This document shows, one piece after another, positions 1 through 9,892 of a stretch of DNA of 64,000 nt (positions are counted from its first letter, which is position 1; each line of letters begins with the position of its first letter). The stretch lies in assembly GCA_016789405.1 (NCBI GenBank), contig JAEUPQ010000021.1, forward strand, positions 1-64,000. The letters run 5' to 3'. A program made the translations under genes and the position numbers. Source of the stretch: Lysobacteraceae bacterium. Lineage in GTDB: Bacteria; Pseudomonadota; Gammaproteobacteria; Xanthomonadales; Xanthomonadaceae. The notes beneath the pieces are model-generated. The model searched no databases. It saw only the letters and a program-made list of their open reading frames with translations, and was not told the origin of the DNA.

Positions 1-159
1 CCGTCGCTGGCCGCACGCCTGGTCGACGCGGCGGAATGGCACAGCAATGCCGACGAGCCCGACAGCCGCGGCTACCAGGAGGCGCCCGGCCAGCGTGGCC
101 CCTGGCGCAGCTCCGACCACGACCCGCTGGTGGTGGGCTTCAGCCTGCGGAAGCCCTGA
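1..159 (+). CDS. ExeM/NucH-type extracellular nuclease, C-terminal fragment
   Basis: The reading frame is open from the first base and stops at 157-159, giving 52 C-terminal residues of a gene that begins upstream of the window. The tail contains AAEWHSNADEP and then SSDHDPLVVGF. These match the end of the endonuclease/exonuclease/phosphatase fold in ExeM/NucH-type extracellular nucleases, where an AEWHxNADE segment precedes a terminal SDHDP. The His-Asp of SDHDP is part of the catalytic site in this superfamily. The full protein is probably secreted and degrades extracellular DNA. The N-terminus, signal peptide and any lamin-tail domain lie outside the window, so the exact subfamily is inferred. 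Confidence 0.72.
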   Translation, partial: PSLAARLVDAAEWHSNADEPDSRGYQEAPGQRGPWRSSDHDPLVVGFSLRKP

Positions 160-194
160 ACGGGCGACCGCGTCCGGCCCGCTATCATGCCGCC

Positions 195-887
195 ATGAAC
201 ACCCCCGCCTTTCCCGACACCGCCGCCACCCTGTCGCTGCCCGGCCCCGCCGGCACGCTGGAGGTGGCGGTGGATCCGCCCGAGGCCGATGCCTCGCCCC
301 GTCCGCTGGTGGCCGTGATCTGCCACCCGCTGCCCACCGAGGGCGGCACGATGCACAACAAGGTCGTGACCATGGCCGCCCGCGCCCTGCGCGAGCTGGG
401 CGCGACGACCGTCCGCTTCAACTTCCGCGGCACGGGCGGGTCCGAGGGCACGTTCGACCACGGCGAAGGCGAGCTGGATGACCTGCGCACCGTCGTGTCA
501 TGGGTGCGCAGCGGACGCCCGGACGCGGCGCTGTGGCTGGGCGGCTTCAGCTTCGGCTCGTACGTCAGCCTCCGCGGCGCCGCCGAACTGAAACCGGACC
601 TGCTGCTGTCGATCGCACCGCCAGCCGGCCGCTGGGCGTTCGAGCAGATCGAGACCCCCACGATGCCGTGGCTGGTCATCCAGGGCGAGGAAGACGAAAT
701 CGTCGATCCGCAGGCGGTGTACGACTGGTTCGCGAAAGTCGCGCCGCAGCGCGGCGAAGGCGCGGAACTGGTGCGCATGCCGGAAACAAGCCATTTCTTC
801 CATCGCAAGCTGATGGACCTGCGCGGCGCGATCAAGCACGGCGTCCAGCGTTACCTCCCGGGCGGCACGTCGGATCACCCCGCATGA
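195..887 (+). CDS. Alpha/beta hydrolase, COG2945-like
   Basis: A 230-residue cytoplasmic alpha/beta hydrolase. The nucleophile elbow is GFSFG at residues 117-121 (Ser119), with an early CHPLP segment near residue 43, an acidic GEEDEIVD stretch near 164-171 and a late histidine in ETSHFFH (His200). Together these give a plausible Ser-Asp-His triad. The CHPHP-like block and the RFNFRGTGxSxG motif (residues 74-83) are typical of the small COG2945 family, whose substrates are mostly unknown. I chose the ATG at 195 because upstream in-frame sequence overlaps the previous gene and looks non-coding. The stop overlaps the zapE start by four bases, so the two are probably translationally coupled. No signal peptide is seen. 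Confidence 0.88.
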   Translation: MNTPAFPDTAATLSLPGPAGTLEVAVDPPEADASPRPLVAVICHPLPTEGGTMHNKVVTMAARALRELGATTVRFNFRGTGGSEGTFDHGEGELDDLRTVVSWVRSGRPDAALWLGGFSFGSYVSLRGAAELKPDLLLSIAPPAGRWAFEQIETPTMPWLVIQGEEDEIVDPQAVYDWFAKVAPQRGEGAELVRMPETSHFFHRKLMDLRGAIKHGVQRYLPGGTSDHPA

Positions 888-1975
888 CGCAAGCGCCTTC
901 CGCGCGCTACGCCGAGGGCGTGGCGCGCGGCGACTGGAACGACGACCCTGCACAGCACGCGGCCCTGCGCGAGCTCGATCGCCTGCACGACCATCTGGCC
1001 GCTCCGGTCGAGAAGCCCGGCCTGCTCGGCAGATTGTTCGCCAAGCCCGTCGATCCCGCGCCGAACGGCCTGTACCTGTGGGGCGGCGTCGGTCGCGGCA
1101 AGACCTTCCTGATCGACCTGTTCTACGACGGCCTGCCGATCCGCGAGAAGCGGCGCACGCATTTCCATCGCTTCATGCGCGAAGTGCACGAACGCCTGCG
1201 CGCGCATGCCGGCGAGCGCGACCCGCTGGCGAGCATCGCCCGCGAATGGCGCAAGCAGCTGCGCGTGCTGGTACTCGACGAATTCTTCGTCAGCGACATC
1301 GGCGACGCGATGCTGCTGGCGCGCCTGCTCGACCGCATGTTCGTCGAAGGCGTGATCCTGGTCACCAGCTCCAATGCCGCGCCAGCCGACCTGTACAAGG
1401 ACGGCCTGCAGCGCGCGCGCTTCCTGCCGGCGATCGCGATGCTGGAGCGTCATTGCAACGTGGTCTACCTCGACAGTCCGCACGATTACCGCCTCCGTGC
1501 GCTGACCCGATCGCCGGTCTATCGCGCGCCGCTGGACGCGCAGAGCGACGCCTGGCTGGACTCGCGCTGGCACGAACTGGGTGGCGACGACGGCCACCGC
1601 GATGCCGGCATCGACGTCGACGGCCGCCGCATCGCGGTGCGCGCGCGCTGCCCGGGCATGGCCTGGTTCGATTTCGCCGCGGTCTGCGAAGGGCCACGCG
1701 GCAGCGCCGACTACATCGAGATCGGCACCGAGTTCCACACCGTGCTGCTCGGCGGCATTCCGAGGTTCAACGGTAGCAACGACGACGCCGCACGACGCTT
1801 CATCACCCTGATCGACGAACTGTACGACCGACACGTCAATCTGGTGTGCAGCGCCGACGCAGAGCCGACCGCGCTGTATCGCGGCGAGCGACTCGCCGCC
1901 GCCTTCGAACGCACCGCCTCGCGCCTGATCGAGATGCAGAGCGCCGAATATCTGGCGCTGGAGCATCGGGGCTGA
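884..1975 (+). CDS. zapE: Cell division ATPase ZapE (AFG1-like)
   Basis: A 363-residue AAA-type ATPase. Walker A is GGVGRGKT (residues 67-74) and Walker B is LVLDEFF (Asp132, Glu133). The DEFFVSDIGDAMLL block and the sensor-like TSSNxxPxDLYKDGLQRxRFLPAI segment are diagnostic of ZapE/AFG1. In E. coli ZapE acts at the inner membrane on the FtsZ ring during constriction; that role is known for the family, not shown here. The ATG overlaps the upstream hydrolase stop (ATGA), which fixes the start. Length agrees with the family. The gene is followed by about 700 bases without a convincing gene. Confidence 0.95.
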   Translation: MTQAPSARYAEGVARGDWNDDPAQHAALRELDRLHDHLAAPVEKPGLLGRLFAKPVDPAPNGLYLWGGVGRGKTFLIDLFYDGLPIREKRRTHFHRFMREVHERLRAHAGERDPLASIAREWRKQLRVLVLDEFFVSDIGDAMLLARLLDRMFVEGVILVTSSNAAPADLYKDGLQRARFLPAIAMLERHCNVVYLDSPHDYRLRALTRSPVYRAPLDAQSDAWLDSRWHELGGDDGHRDAGIDVDGRRIAVRARCPGMAWFDFAAVCEGPRGSADYIEIGTEFHTVLLGGIPRFNGSNDDAARRFITLIDELYDRHVNLVCSADAEPTALYRGERLAAAFERTASRLIEMQSAEYLALEHRG

Positions 1976-2119
1976 GGCCTGATGTATCCCCACATTTCTC
2001 CTTGGTGGATCATCGGGCTAGGCCTGTGAATCCATCCCTGTCATCCCGAGCCGAAGGCGAGGGACCTGCTTGTTGCTTCTTCAAAACAGTCGGAAGGATT
2101 TTCCGCCTGTCCTGTGTTT

Positions 2120-2321
2120 CGCTCGCTGTCGCGAGCGAGTTACTTTTCTTTGCTTGTGCAAAGAAAAGGTAACCAAAAGAAAGCACACCCCGTCGGTTGC
2201 GCCCGGCGCTGTGCGCCGGGTTCACGGGCTTCGCGGGGTTTTTCGACAGCACATCCATGTGCTGGTCGAAAAACGCGCGGCCTCCTGCCGCGCGCCCTGC
2301 GGGCCTGATCCGCGAAGCCCG
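2120..2321. repeat. Compound palindromic intergenic repeat
   Basis: Inverted repeats are packed end to end and nested. They are CGCTCGC/GCGAGCG (2120-2126/2131-2137), CTTTTCTTTGC/GCAAAGAAAAG (2143-2153/2158-2168, loop TTGT), CCCGGCGC/GCGCCGGG (2202-2209/2213-2220), a 16-bp arm pair with one bulged G (2239-2254/2257-2273), CGCGCGG/CCGCGCG (2274-2280/2288-2294), and an outer pair CGGGCTTCGCGG/CCGCGAAGCCCG (2225-2236/2310-2321) enclosing the last two. The arms were read directly from the sequence. From memory, sequences like the TTTTCTTTGC hairpin followed by AAGGTAACCAAAAGAAAGC recur between genes in Xanthomonadaceae genomes; this needs a genome search. Confidence 0.8.
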
Positions 2322-2498
2322 CCGCAACCAGGGGCCCCGGTAGATCAAGATCAAAACCGGCGATGGCTGACAGATGGCTTGGTGGACGATGATTCCTCAG
2401 TGTCTGCGCAATAAAGCGGCATACCTCAGGCTGAGGCACGCATCGGCAGGAATGACGCGCATCGCGAAGCGATGTTCATGGCCGTAGCACGGGCCTCG

Positions 2499-2547
2499 GG
2501 TCGCAACTGCGACTTTTTCGACATTGGAAAAGGTCGCAATTGCGACC
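2499..2547. repeat. Pair of related 16-bp palindromes upstream of mnmE
   Basis: GGTCGCAATTGCGACC at 2532-2547 is a perfect 16-bp palindrome. A near copy, GGTCGCAACTGCGACT, lies at 2499-2514, 33 bases away measured start to start (about three helical turns). The spacing and symmetry fit a paired dimer-binding site, or a hairpin repeat unit. The function is unknown. Confidence 0.6.
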
Positions 2548-2676
2548 GGAGGGGGCCGGTAAAAGGTGAACCCACGACCTACGAGGGCTTACCATGACCA
2601 GGCACCGCTTCACCGACTCCCCGAACCCCTGCGATCCGAAAAGCTGGCCGAAACGCCACCGCCCGACACCGACGCC

Positions 2677-4017
2677 ATGCCCGGAACCGACACCATCGCC
2701 GCCATCGCCACCGCCGCCGGAGCAGGCGGCATCGGGGTGGTGCGACTCTCGGGCCAGCGCGCGAAGGCCATCGCCGAAACGATCTGCGGCCGACGCCTGA
2801 AGCCGCGCCACGCGCACTACGCGCGCTTCGCGGACGAGGCCGGCGAGACCCTCGACGACGGCATCGCCGTGTATTTCGCCGCGCCGGCCAGCTACACCGG
2901 CGAGGACGTGGTGGAACTGCAGGGCCACGGCAGCCCCGCCGTGCTGCGCGAAGTCCTGTCGCGCTGCCTCGCGCTCGGCGCGCGCACCGCCCGGCCGGGC
3001 GAGTTCAGCGAGCGCGCCTTCCTCAACGGCAAGCTCGACCTCGTGCAGGCCGAGGCCGTGGCCGACCTGATCGCCGCAGGCGATGCACGCGCGGCGCGCG
3101 CGGCGCGGCGCTCGCTGGATGGCGTGTTCTCGCGCCGCGTCGACGAGATCGCCGACGCCCTGTTGCGCTTGCGGGTGCACGTGGAAGCCGCAATCGACTT
3201 CGCCGACGAGCCGCTCGACACGCTGGGCGGCGACGCGCTGCGGCGTGGCCTGGCGCGCGCGCAGGACGACCTGGATGCGCTGCTGGTGGAGGCCGAGCGC
3301 GGCCAGAAGCTGCGCGACGGCCTGCATGCGGTGATCGTCGGCCCGCCGAACGCGGGCAAGAGTTCGCTGCTGAATGCCCTGGCCGGCAGCGAGCGGGCGA
3401 TCGTCAGCGATGTCGCCGGCACCACCCGCGACCTGCTGCGCGAGACCGTTCGCGTGGACGGCGTGGAACTGACCCTGGTCGACACGGCCGGCCTGCGTGC
3501 CGGCGGCGATTCGATCGAACGCGAAGGCATGCGCCGTGCCGAAGCCGAACTGGGCCGTGCGGACCTGGCCATCGTGGTGCTCGACGGTCGCGACATCGAG
3601 GCCGGCCGCGCGGCCGTTGCCGATGCGATCGCCGGCGTGCCGCAGCGGCTGTGGGTGCTCAACAAGTCCGATCTCGCCACGACGCCCGCTGCGACAGGCA
3701 CCGACGAGAACGAGGTCCGGGTATCGGCACGCACCGGTGACGGACTCGATGCGCTGCACGCGCGGCTGCGCACGCTTGCCGGCATGGACGCCGATGGCGT
3801 CGACGGCAGCTTCAGCGCGCGGACACGCCAGGTCGACGCATTGCGCCGAGCGCGTCAGGAATTGGTCGCAGCGCGGCAGTTGCTGGACCGCAACCGCCTG
3901 GAGCTGGCGGCGGAGTCGCTGCGCCTGGCCCACGACAGCCTGGGCGAGATCACCGGCAGGGTTGCACCGGACGACCTACTGGGTCACATTTTCTCCACGT
4001 TCTGCATCGGCAAATAG
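2677..4017 (+). CDS. mnmE: tRNA uridine-5-carboxymethylaminomethyl modification GTPase MnmE
   Basis: A 446-residue GTPase that works with MnmG to install the cmnm5 group on wobble uridine 34 of certain tRNAs. The N-terminal tetrahydrofolate-binding domain begins with DTIAAIAT and [10 protein letters not shown]. The G domain shows G1 GPPNAGKSS (222-230), the switch DVAGTTRD, G3 DTAG (269-272) and G4 NKSD (329-332). The C-terminus is FCIGK, whose cysteine is the conserved catalytic residue. The frame stays open upstream, but family proteins start at the DTIAAIAT block, so I chose the ATG at 2677. Upstream ATG codons would add unconserved residues. It stands alone, downstream of the palindrome region. 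Confidence 0.95.
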   Translation: MPGTDTIAAIATAAGAGGIGVVRLSGQRAKAIAETICGRRLKPRHAHYARFADEAGETLDDGIAVYFAAPASYTGEDVVELQGHGSPAVLREVLSRCLALGARTARPGEFSERAFLNGKLDLVQAEAVADLIAAGDARAARAARRSLDGVFSRRVDEIADALLRLRVHVEAAIDFADEPLDTLGGDALRRGLARAQDDLDALLVEAERGQKLRDGLHAVIVGPPNAGKSSLLNALAGSERAIVSDVAGTTRDLLRETVRVDGVELTLVDTAGLRAGGDSIEREGMRRAEAELGRADLAIVVLDGRDIEAGRAAVADAIAGVPQRLWVLNKSDLATTPAATGTDENEVRVSARTGDGLDALHARLRTLAGMDADGVDGSFSARTRQVDALRRARQELVAARQLLDRNRLELAAESLRLAHDSLGEITGRVAPDDLLGHIFSTFCIGK

Positions 4018-4135
4018 CCCACGATGCCGCCCCGGGGACGCCGGCGGCACGAATCGCGCACGAACCACGCACGAACAGGGTGTGCTGGCACAGCTTGTGC
4101 TTGTCCACCAGAACCCAGCCCGCAGGAAATCCACC

Positions 4136-5179
4136 ATGACCCCAGCCTCCAACACCCGCATCTCCCCGATCCGCGACGGTTTCCGCCACGCCGCGCTCGC
4201 GGCCGCCCTCGTGCTGGCCATCTCGGCCTGCGGTGGTGGCGACAAGCCTGCCGACGCCGGCACCGCCACTGCACCGACCGACGCCGCGGCCCCCGTCGCG
4301 CAGCCGCCGGCCCAGGCGATCTCCGCCCAGGTCGCGGCGATGAGCGTCGACCAGCTGCGCGCCGCCGCGCGCACCGCACAGAACGAACAGCGCATGTATG
4401 CCCCGGCCGGCAACAATGCGATGGAGTACTACCTCGCGCTTCGCGACAAGCAGCCCAACGACGCTGCCGTGACCAGCGCGCTGACCGATCTCATGCCGTA
4501 CGCGCTGATCGCCACCGAGCAGAGCATCGCCCGCGACGACTTCAGTGAAGCCCTGCGCCTGTACGCGCTGATGGAAAAGACCGACAAGGCCGCGCCGGCG
4601 TTGCCGCGCCTGAAGCAGTCGATCACCGATGCGCAGGCCAGCTTCGCCCAGCGCCAGCAGCAGCAGGTGCTGGATGCCGAAGCCGAGAAGGAGCGCCTGG
4701 CCAAGCTGGAAGAAGATCGCAAGAAGCAGCAGGAAGAGCAGCAGAAGCTCGCTGCCGAACGCCTGGCGCAGCAGCAACAGCAGCAGGCCGCGGCCGCCCA
4801 GGCCCAGCGTGAGGCCGACGCCCGCCGCCAGGAAGAGGCCCGCGTGGCTGCCGAGCGCACCCGTCGCGAGGAGGAAGAGCGTCGCCGCCGCGAAACCAGC
4901 ACCACGGCCGCACCGGCCACCGCCAGCGCCAACGACCTGCGCCTGATCAGCCAGTCCGCGCCGAAGTATCCGCCGGAAGCCTTCCGCGACCGCGTGTCGG
5001 GCGAAGTGCAGGTGGAATTCACCGTCGGCACCGATGGCACCGTCACCAACGCCCGCGTGGTCCGCGGCAACCCGCCGCGCGTATTCGACCGCGAAGCCGT
5101 CGCAGCGGTGAAGCGCTGGCGCTACCAGCCGATCGCCTCGCCGGTGACCACCCGCCAGACGATCGCGTTCAAGCCGTAA
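4136..5179 (+). CDS. TonB C-terminal-domain lipoprotein with a central coiled coil
   Basis: A 347-residue envelope protein. It begins with a lipoprotein signal (hydrophobic run ending LAISAC, Cys32). A low-complexity Ala/Pro linker follows, then a helical region, then a Gln/Glu/Arg-rich coiled coil at about residues 167-255. The C-terminus (266-347) is a TonB_C domain with KYPPEAFRDRVSG, VEFTVGTDGTV and VKRWRYQP. Classical TonB has an N-terminal transmembrane helix; a lipid anchor is a variant and could place it in either membrane. It may transfer energy to an outer-membrane receptor, or be a structural TonB/TolA-like protein. ExbB/ExbD genes are not in this window. A bidirectional terminator follows directly. 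Confidence 0.85.
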   Translation: MTPASNTRISPIRDGFRHAALAAALVLAISACGGGDKPADAGTATAPTDAAAPVAQPPAQAISAQVAAMSVDQLRAAARTAQNEQRMYAPAGNNAMEYYLALRDKQPNDAAVTSALTDLMPYALIATEQSIARDDFSEALRLYALMEKTDKAAPALPRLKQSITDAQASFAQRQQQQVLDAEAEKERLAKLEEDRKKQQEEQQKLAAERLAQQQQQQAAAAQAQREADARRQEEARVAAERTRREEEERRRRETSTTAAPATASANDLRLISQSAPKYPPEAFRDRVSGEVQVEFTVGTDGTVTNARVVRGNPPRVFDREAVAAVKRWRYQPIASPVTTRQTIAFKP

Positions 5180-5203
5180 TCGCGGTTCACTGCAAGGCAC
5201 ACG

Positions 5204-5231
5204 AAAAAGCCCGGCTCGCGCCGGGCTTTTT
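5204..5231. terminator. Bidirectional Rho-independent terminator
   Basis: A perfect 12-bp stem AAAAAGCCCGGC/GCCGGGCTTTTT with loop TCGC. The T run on one strand and A run on the other let it serve both the TonB-like gene (+) and the convergent ABC permease gene (-). Confidence 0.93.
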
Positions 5232-5263
5232 CCTTGCCTGCCCGCGATCGCGGGATCCTGCGA

Positions 5264-6453
5264 TCAGGTCGAGATCGCAAGCTTCTCCTGGCGGTAGCGC
5301 CAGATCGCGGCAAGCCACAGCACGGCCGCGAGCGCCAGCGCGCAGGCCAGGTAGATGCCCCACTGCTCGGGCGACGCGGTCTCGCCGCGCGAGGCCTTCA
5401 CCAGCATCTGGTTCTGCGACAGGAACGGCACCGCGTACTGCCACAGGTCCTGGTCCTTCAGCGGATAGGCCATCAGCGCGTAGGCGGGCAGCATCGGCAT
5501 GAACATCATCCACACCAGGTGGCTCTGCGCTTCCTTCATGCTCTTGGCGCCGGCGGCGATGAAGGTGAGCAGCGCGGTGCCGATCAGCACCAGCGGCACC
5601 AGCACCAGCATCATCTTGCCGATCGCGAAGTAGGACACGTCGAGCGCACGCGCCATCGCACTGGTCGACAGCGCCGCGCTGAACTTGAACGAGAGCAGGG
5701 TCAGCACCAGCGCGACGATGCCGATCAGCGCGGCAGCCATCATCTTGCCGCTGACCAGCGTCGCCCGCGACACCGGCGTGGCCAGCAACGGCTCCAGCGA
5801 CTGCCGTTCACGCTCGCCCGCGGTGACATCCATCGTCAGGTTGGCGCCGCCGATGAAGGCGAACATGAGCAGCAGCACAGGCAGCATCATCGACAGGAAG
5901 CGTCCCTGCTTCGCTTCGGGCGTGGCCACGTCGCGCTGCGCGACGTTCATCGCCTGCGACAGCGACGGACTCACGCCGCGCGCGACCAGGCGCAGCGCAC
6001 CGACCTGGCGGCCGTAGGCCACCAGCGCGCCGCGCACGCGCTGCACCGCCACTTCGGCGTTCTGGCGCGTGCTGTCGGACACCACTTCGACCTTCGCCGG
6101 TCGCCCTGCACGCCAGTCATCGGCGAAATCCGGCGAAATGACCAGCGCCACGTCCTCGTCCTGGCGACGGATCGTGCCGACCAGGTCCTTCGGCGGCGCC
6201 TTCGCGCGGATGTCCTGCGTGGCGAGGAAGGCGACCAGGTTCGGCGCATGATCCGCACCGATGACCGGTATCTCCAGCGGTTTCTCCAGCTGCGTGCTGA
6301 CGCGTGCCTCGACCAGCTTGCCCAGGCCGATGAACAGCAGCGGATAGACCAGCGGGCCGAGCAGCAGCGCCATCAGGAACGTGCGGCGGTCGCGCGCGAA
6401 GTCGCGCAGTTCCTTGCGCAGCACGGTCAGGAAGATGTTGAACGATGCGGGCA

Positions 6454-6457
<4 letters not shown>
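5264..6457 (-). CDS. natB: ABC exporter permease, NatB-type (ABC-2 family)
   Basis: A 397-residue integral membrane protein. One transmembrane helix lies near residues 27-45, a long extracytoplasmic region follows, and a cluster of helices fills the C-terminal half. This is the NatB/ABC-2 layout. The GERERQSLEPLLATPVSRATLVSGKM block is the conserved coupling region of ABC-2 permeases. NatB with NatA exports sodium in Bacillus; the substrate here cannot be read from sequence. The ATG overlaps the stop of the upstream ATPase gene by four bases (ATGA), so the pair is one transcriptional unit. A second ATG directly follows the first, leaving a one-residue uncertainty. Confidence 0.9.
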
Positions 6458-7200
<743 letters not shown>

Positions 7201-7277
7201 TGGAAATGCTCGATGGAATTGGGGTCGGGACGATGGGATGGGAATCGCGGACGCGATGCGATCAATCAATTGATCGA

Positions 7278-8783
7278 TCAGGGCTCCCAACCGTAGTAGC
7301 CCGAGAACGGCGGCGAAGCTTTCAGACGCTTGAGGCAGGCGGCATCGAGCGCCTTCGCATCGGCCTTCTCGATGAACTGCGCGAACAGCTTGGGCATGCA
7401 GCCGGTGGCCAGCACGCTGTGACCCTGGCCCGGCAGCACGAGATGGCGGCCGTTGGGCAGCGTCTTCACGACTTCGTCGCCGTAGCGCGGTGGCGTGACC
7501 GGGTCGAACTCGCCGCTGATCGCCAGCACCGGGACGTTGCCGGACAGCGGTTTGCGGAAGTCCGCCGGGCGCGCGCCCTTCGGCCAGACCGCGCACTGCG
7601 CCTGCAGGAATTCGGCCATCGACGTGCCCAGGATGGTGTCCTTGTCGGCGGCATCGACGTGGATTTCCGGGTCTTCGCTGCAGCTGACCGACAGGTGCAT
7701 GCCCAGCGCCATGGAATCGCCGACTTCACCGCTGAGCGAACGCGCCTGCGAAAGCAGGGTTTCGTAGCGGCCCTGCGATGCATCGTGCAGCACCAGCGGC
7801 AGCATCGACGCAGATTCGGGACGATAGGCGTAGAAGCGCAGCAACGCGGCGAGATGGCCGAAGGTCGGCGCTTCCTCGCGCCATTCGCCGCTGGTCGGAT
7901 CCCGGTAGCGCACCGGCGCGATGCCGCCGGCCTGCAGCGTGGCCCGCACCTTCGCCAGCATCGCTGCGGGATCGCCGATGTTGCGCTTGCACGCCGGCTC
8001 GGCGATGCAGCGCGCGAACTGCTGCTTCAGCGCGGCATCGAGGTTGCGCGCGTGTTCCTGGCCGAGCACCAGCGTGTTCGGCGCGATCGAATCGAGGGTC
8101 ATCGTGCGCGTGTGCGCGGGATAGCGCTTGGCGAACTGCTGGGCGACGCGCGTGCCATAGGAGATGCCGACGAGGTTGAACGCATCGACGCCCACCTTCG
8201 TGCGCAGCAGGTCGAGATCGCGGATGTGGTCGGTGGTCGTGTAGTAGCGCAGGTCCGACGTCTTCGCCAGGCGATCGCGGCAGCGCGTGGCCCAGTCGCG
8301 CAATTGTTCGAGGCCCGGTTCGAGCGCGCCGCCATCGGCCATCGCGCTCAGCTCGTCGCATTGCAGCAGGTGCGAGCCGCCGGTCCCGCGCGCATCCATC
8401 AGCAGGATGTTGCGGCTGCGGCGCACGTCCTCCAGCGCGTCGTGCAGCATCGGGTAGGCATCGAGGATGGCCTGGCCCGGACCGCCGGCGATGATCACGA
8501 CCGGATCGGGCTGGGTCGCGTTCTTCGCCGGGATCAGCGCGACCGCGAGCTGGATCTTGCGCCCCTTCGGCGCGTCATGGTTCTCGGGGGCGTCGAGCGT
8601 GGCGCACTGGGCCTCGATCGCGACCATGCCTTCTTCACCGAGCGAGCAGGGCCTGAAACGCAATTGGCCATAGCGCAGGTCGCCGTTGGCGTCGGTGCGC
8701 ATCGATGGCGCGGACTGGGTGGACGAATCGCCGCAGCCAGCGAGCGCGAGCGCCAGGGCGGAGAACAGCAGGAATCTGGACAT
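7278..8783 (-). CDS. Secreted alpha/beta-hydrolase peptidase (S33, tripeptidyl aminopeptidase-like) lipoprotein
   Basis: A 501-residue protein with a lipobox (LALAGC, Cys17). It has the alpha/beta-hydrolase fold of Streptomyces tripeptidyl aminopeptidase and proline iminopeptidase relatives. The oxyanion region is IIAGGPGQ (98-104), the nucleophile is Ser208 in GISYG, the acid is Asp427 in SGEFDPVTPP and the base is His445 in GQGHSVL. Several cysteines fit an exported, disulfide-bonded enzyme. The probable role is release of short peptides or N-terminal residues outside the cytoplasm. The ATG at 8783 was chosen because it gives a clean lipoprotein signal; upstream in-frame residues are Arg-rich and do not fit. 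Confidence 0.87.
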   Translation of the reverse strand: MSRFLLFSALALALAGCGDSSTQSAPSMRTDANGDLRYGQLRFRPCSLGEEGMVAIEAQCATLDAPENHDAPKGRKIQLAVALIPAKNATQPDPVVIIAGGPGQAILDAYPMLHDALEDVRRSRNILLMDARGTGGSHLLQCDELSAMADGGALEPGLEQLRDWATRCRDRLAKTSDLRYYTTTDHIRDLDLLRTKVGVDAFNLVGISYGTRVAQQFAKRYPAHTRTMTLDSIAPNTLVLGQEHARNLDAALKQQFARCIAEPACKRNIGDPAAMLAKVRATLQAGGIAPVRYRDPTSGEWREEAPTFGHLAALLRFYAYRPESASMLPLVLHDASQGRYETLLSQARSLSGEVGDSMALGMHLSVSCSEDPEIHVDAADKDTILGTSMAEFLQAQCAVWPKGARPADFRKPLSGNVPVLAISGEFDPVTPPRYGDEVVKTLPNGRHLVLPGQGHSVLATGCMPKLFAQFIEKADAKALDAACLKRLKASPPFSGYYGWEP

Positions 8784-8962
8784 GGAGGACTTCCGGTGTG
8801 GACACGAGCGCCGGCAGGCGGCTTCGGAGACTAGGACGCAGCTGGACCCGGAATGTGACCGGATGCAGCGGCAGGCACAAGCGCGACCGCGCGGGCGAAG
8901 CCGGGCGGTCGGGAATGCATGCAGTGGCATGCCGCGCGGGGCAGGCGCGCGGAGCGCAGCGC

Positions 8963-9724
8963 CTACTTGCTGCTGACGTACTTCTCGCGGCGTATCACCG
9001 GCACCGGCAGGCCATGGGCCTTCAGCGCTTCGAAGCAGGCATCCACCATGTTCGGGTTGCCGCAGAGGTAGGCGATGTCGCCCTCGGCGTTCGGCAGGAA
9101 TTCGGCCAGCTGGTCCTGCACGTAGCCCTTGCGCACGTCTGCATGGGCATGCGGCGAATCCCCGGCCGGCAGTTCGCGCGAGAAGCAGGGCACGAAGCGG
9201 AAGCCGGGATGCGCGTCGGCGAAGGCGCGGAACTCGTCGCCGTACAGCAGTTCGTCCGGCGTGCGCGCACCGAACAGCAGCACGACTTCGATGCCGCGCT
9301 CGGCGATCTGCTGGGCCAGCTGCGGCAGCATGGCGCGATACGGGGTCACGCCGGTGCCGGTGCCGATCAACAGGTAGCGACGGTTGGCGTCGGCCGGCAT
9401 CAGGCAGAAGCGGCCATACGGGCCGCTGGCGGTGATCGCGCCGCCGATGTCGAGGCCTTCGAACAAGGCCGTCGCGGCGCCACCGGGGACGTAGCTGACC
9501 GCGATCTCGACCGATTCTCCGGGCCCGAGCGCATGGTCGTGCTGGGTGGCGAGCGAGTAGCTGCGCTTGGTCGCGGTGCCGTCGGCGTATTCGAAATGCA
9601 CCTGCACGAACTGGCCGGGGATGTAGTCCAGCGGCTGCCCGTCGTCACGGACGAAACTCAGGTGGGCCACGGTGGGAGCCAGCATGCGGCGGCCGACGAG
9701 CTTGAGGGGGAAATGGGCGGGCAC
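8963..9724 (-). CDS. fpr: Ferredoxin-NADP+ reductase-type flavoprotein
   Basis: A 253-residue single-polypeptide reductase of the FNR superfamily. The FAD site is RSYS (54-57), the nucleotide-binding glycine motif is GTGTGVTP (121-128), and the NAD(P) domain ends with CGNPNMVD (221-228). It probably moves electrons between NADPH and ferredoxin or flavodoxin in the cytoplasm. The first ATG in frame is at 9808, but the residues from there to 9727 come from a Gly/His-rich segment that contains a 15-bp tandem duplication. I prefer the GTG at 9724, which starts at PAHFPLKL. The ribosome-binding site is weak, so the start is uncertain. Confidence 0.87.
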   Translation of the reverse strand: MPAHFPLKLVGRRMLAPTVAHLSFVRDDGQPLDYIPGQFVQVHFEYADGTATKRSYSLATQHDHALGPGESVEIAVSYVPGGAATALFEGLDIGGAITASGPYGRFCLMPADANRRYLLIGTGTGVTPYRAMLPQLAQQIAERGIEVVLLFGARTPDELLYGDEFRAFADAHPGFRFVPCFSRELPAGDSPHAHADVRKGYVQDQLAEFLPNAEGDIAYLCGNPNMVDACFEALKAHGLPVPVIRREKYVSSK

Positions 9725-9736
9725 TGAGGTCTGCCT

Positions 9737-9766
9737 GGAATGGTGCGGAATGGAATGGTGCGGAAT
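9737..9766. repeat. 15-bp perfect tandem duplication upstream of fpr
   Basis: GGAATGGTGCGGAAT occurs twice back to back, at 9737-9751 and 9752-9766. It lies in the leader between fpr (-) and the YadG-type gene (+). If the longer fpr start at 9808 were used, it would encode a repeated His-His-Ser-Ile-Pro segment. Confidence 0.85.
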
Positions 9767-9892
9767 GAATCGCACTGGAAAGGTGTGTTGCCGGGGAGGC
9801 CCCGGCATGGCCGCCTATACTACCGGCAACCACCGCACCGAACCGCCGCCCCGCCCGGACGCACCGTCCCGCGGTCCCGGCAAGGACCCCTG

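Larger units (their letters stand above)
1976..2676. other. Non-coding interval with clustered palindromes between zapE and mnmE
   Basis: No convincing gene is present. Several short open frames exist on both strands, but they run through hairpins and show no protein-like composition. The interval holds a cluster of inverted repeats (2120-2321), a pair of related 16-bp palindromes (2499-2514 and 2532-2547) and smaller dyads such as CATCGC/GCGATG near 2459-2473. The mnmE promoter should lie in the last 150 bases; I could not identify confident -35/-10 boxes. Confidence 0.7.

Noticed and set aside
2070..2414. Short open frames across the palindrome cluster on both strands
   Set aside because: They run through hairpin arms, and the peptide content follows the repeats rather than a fold.
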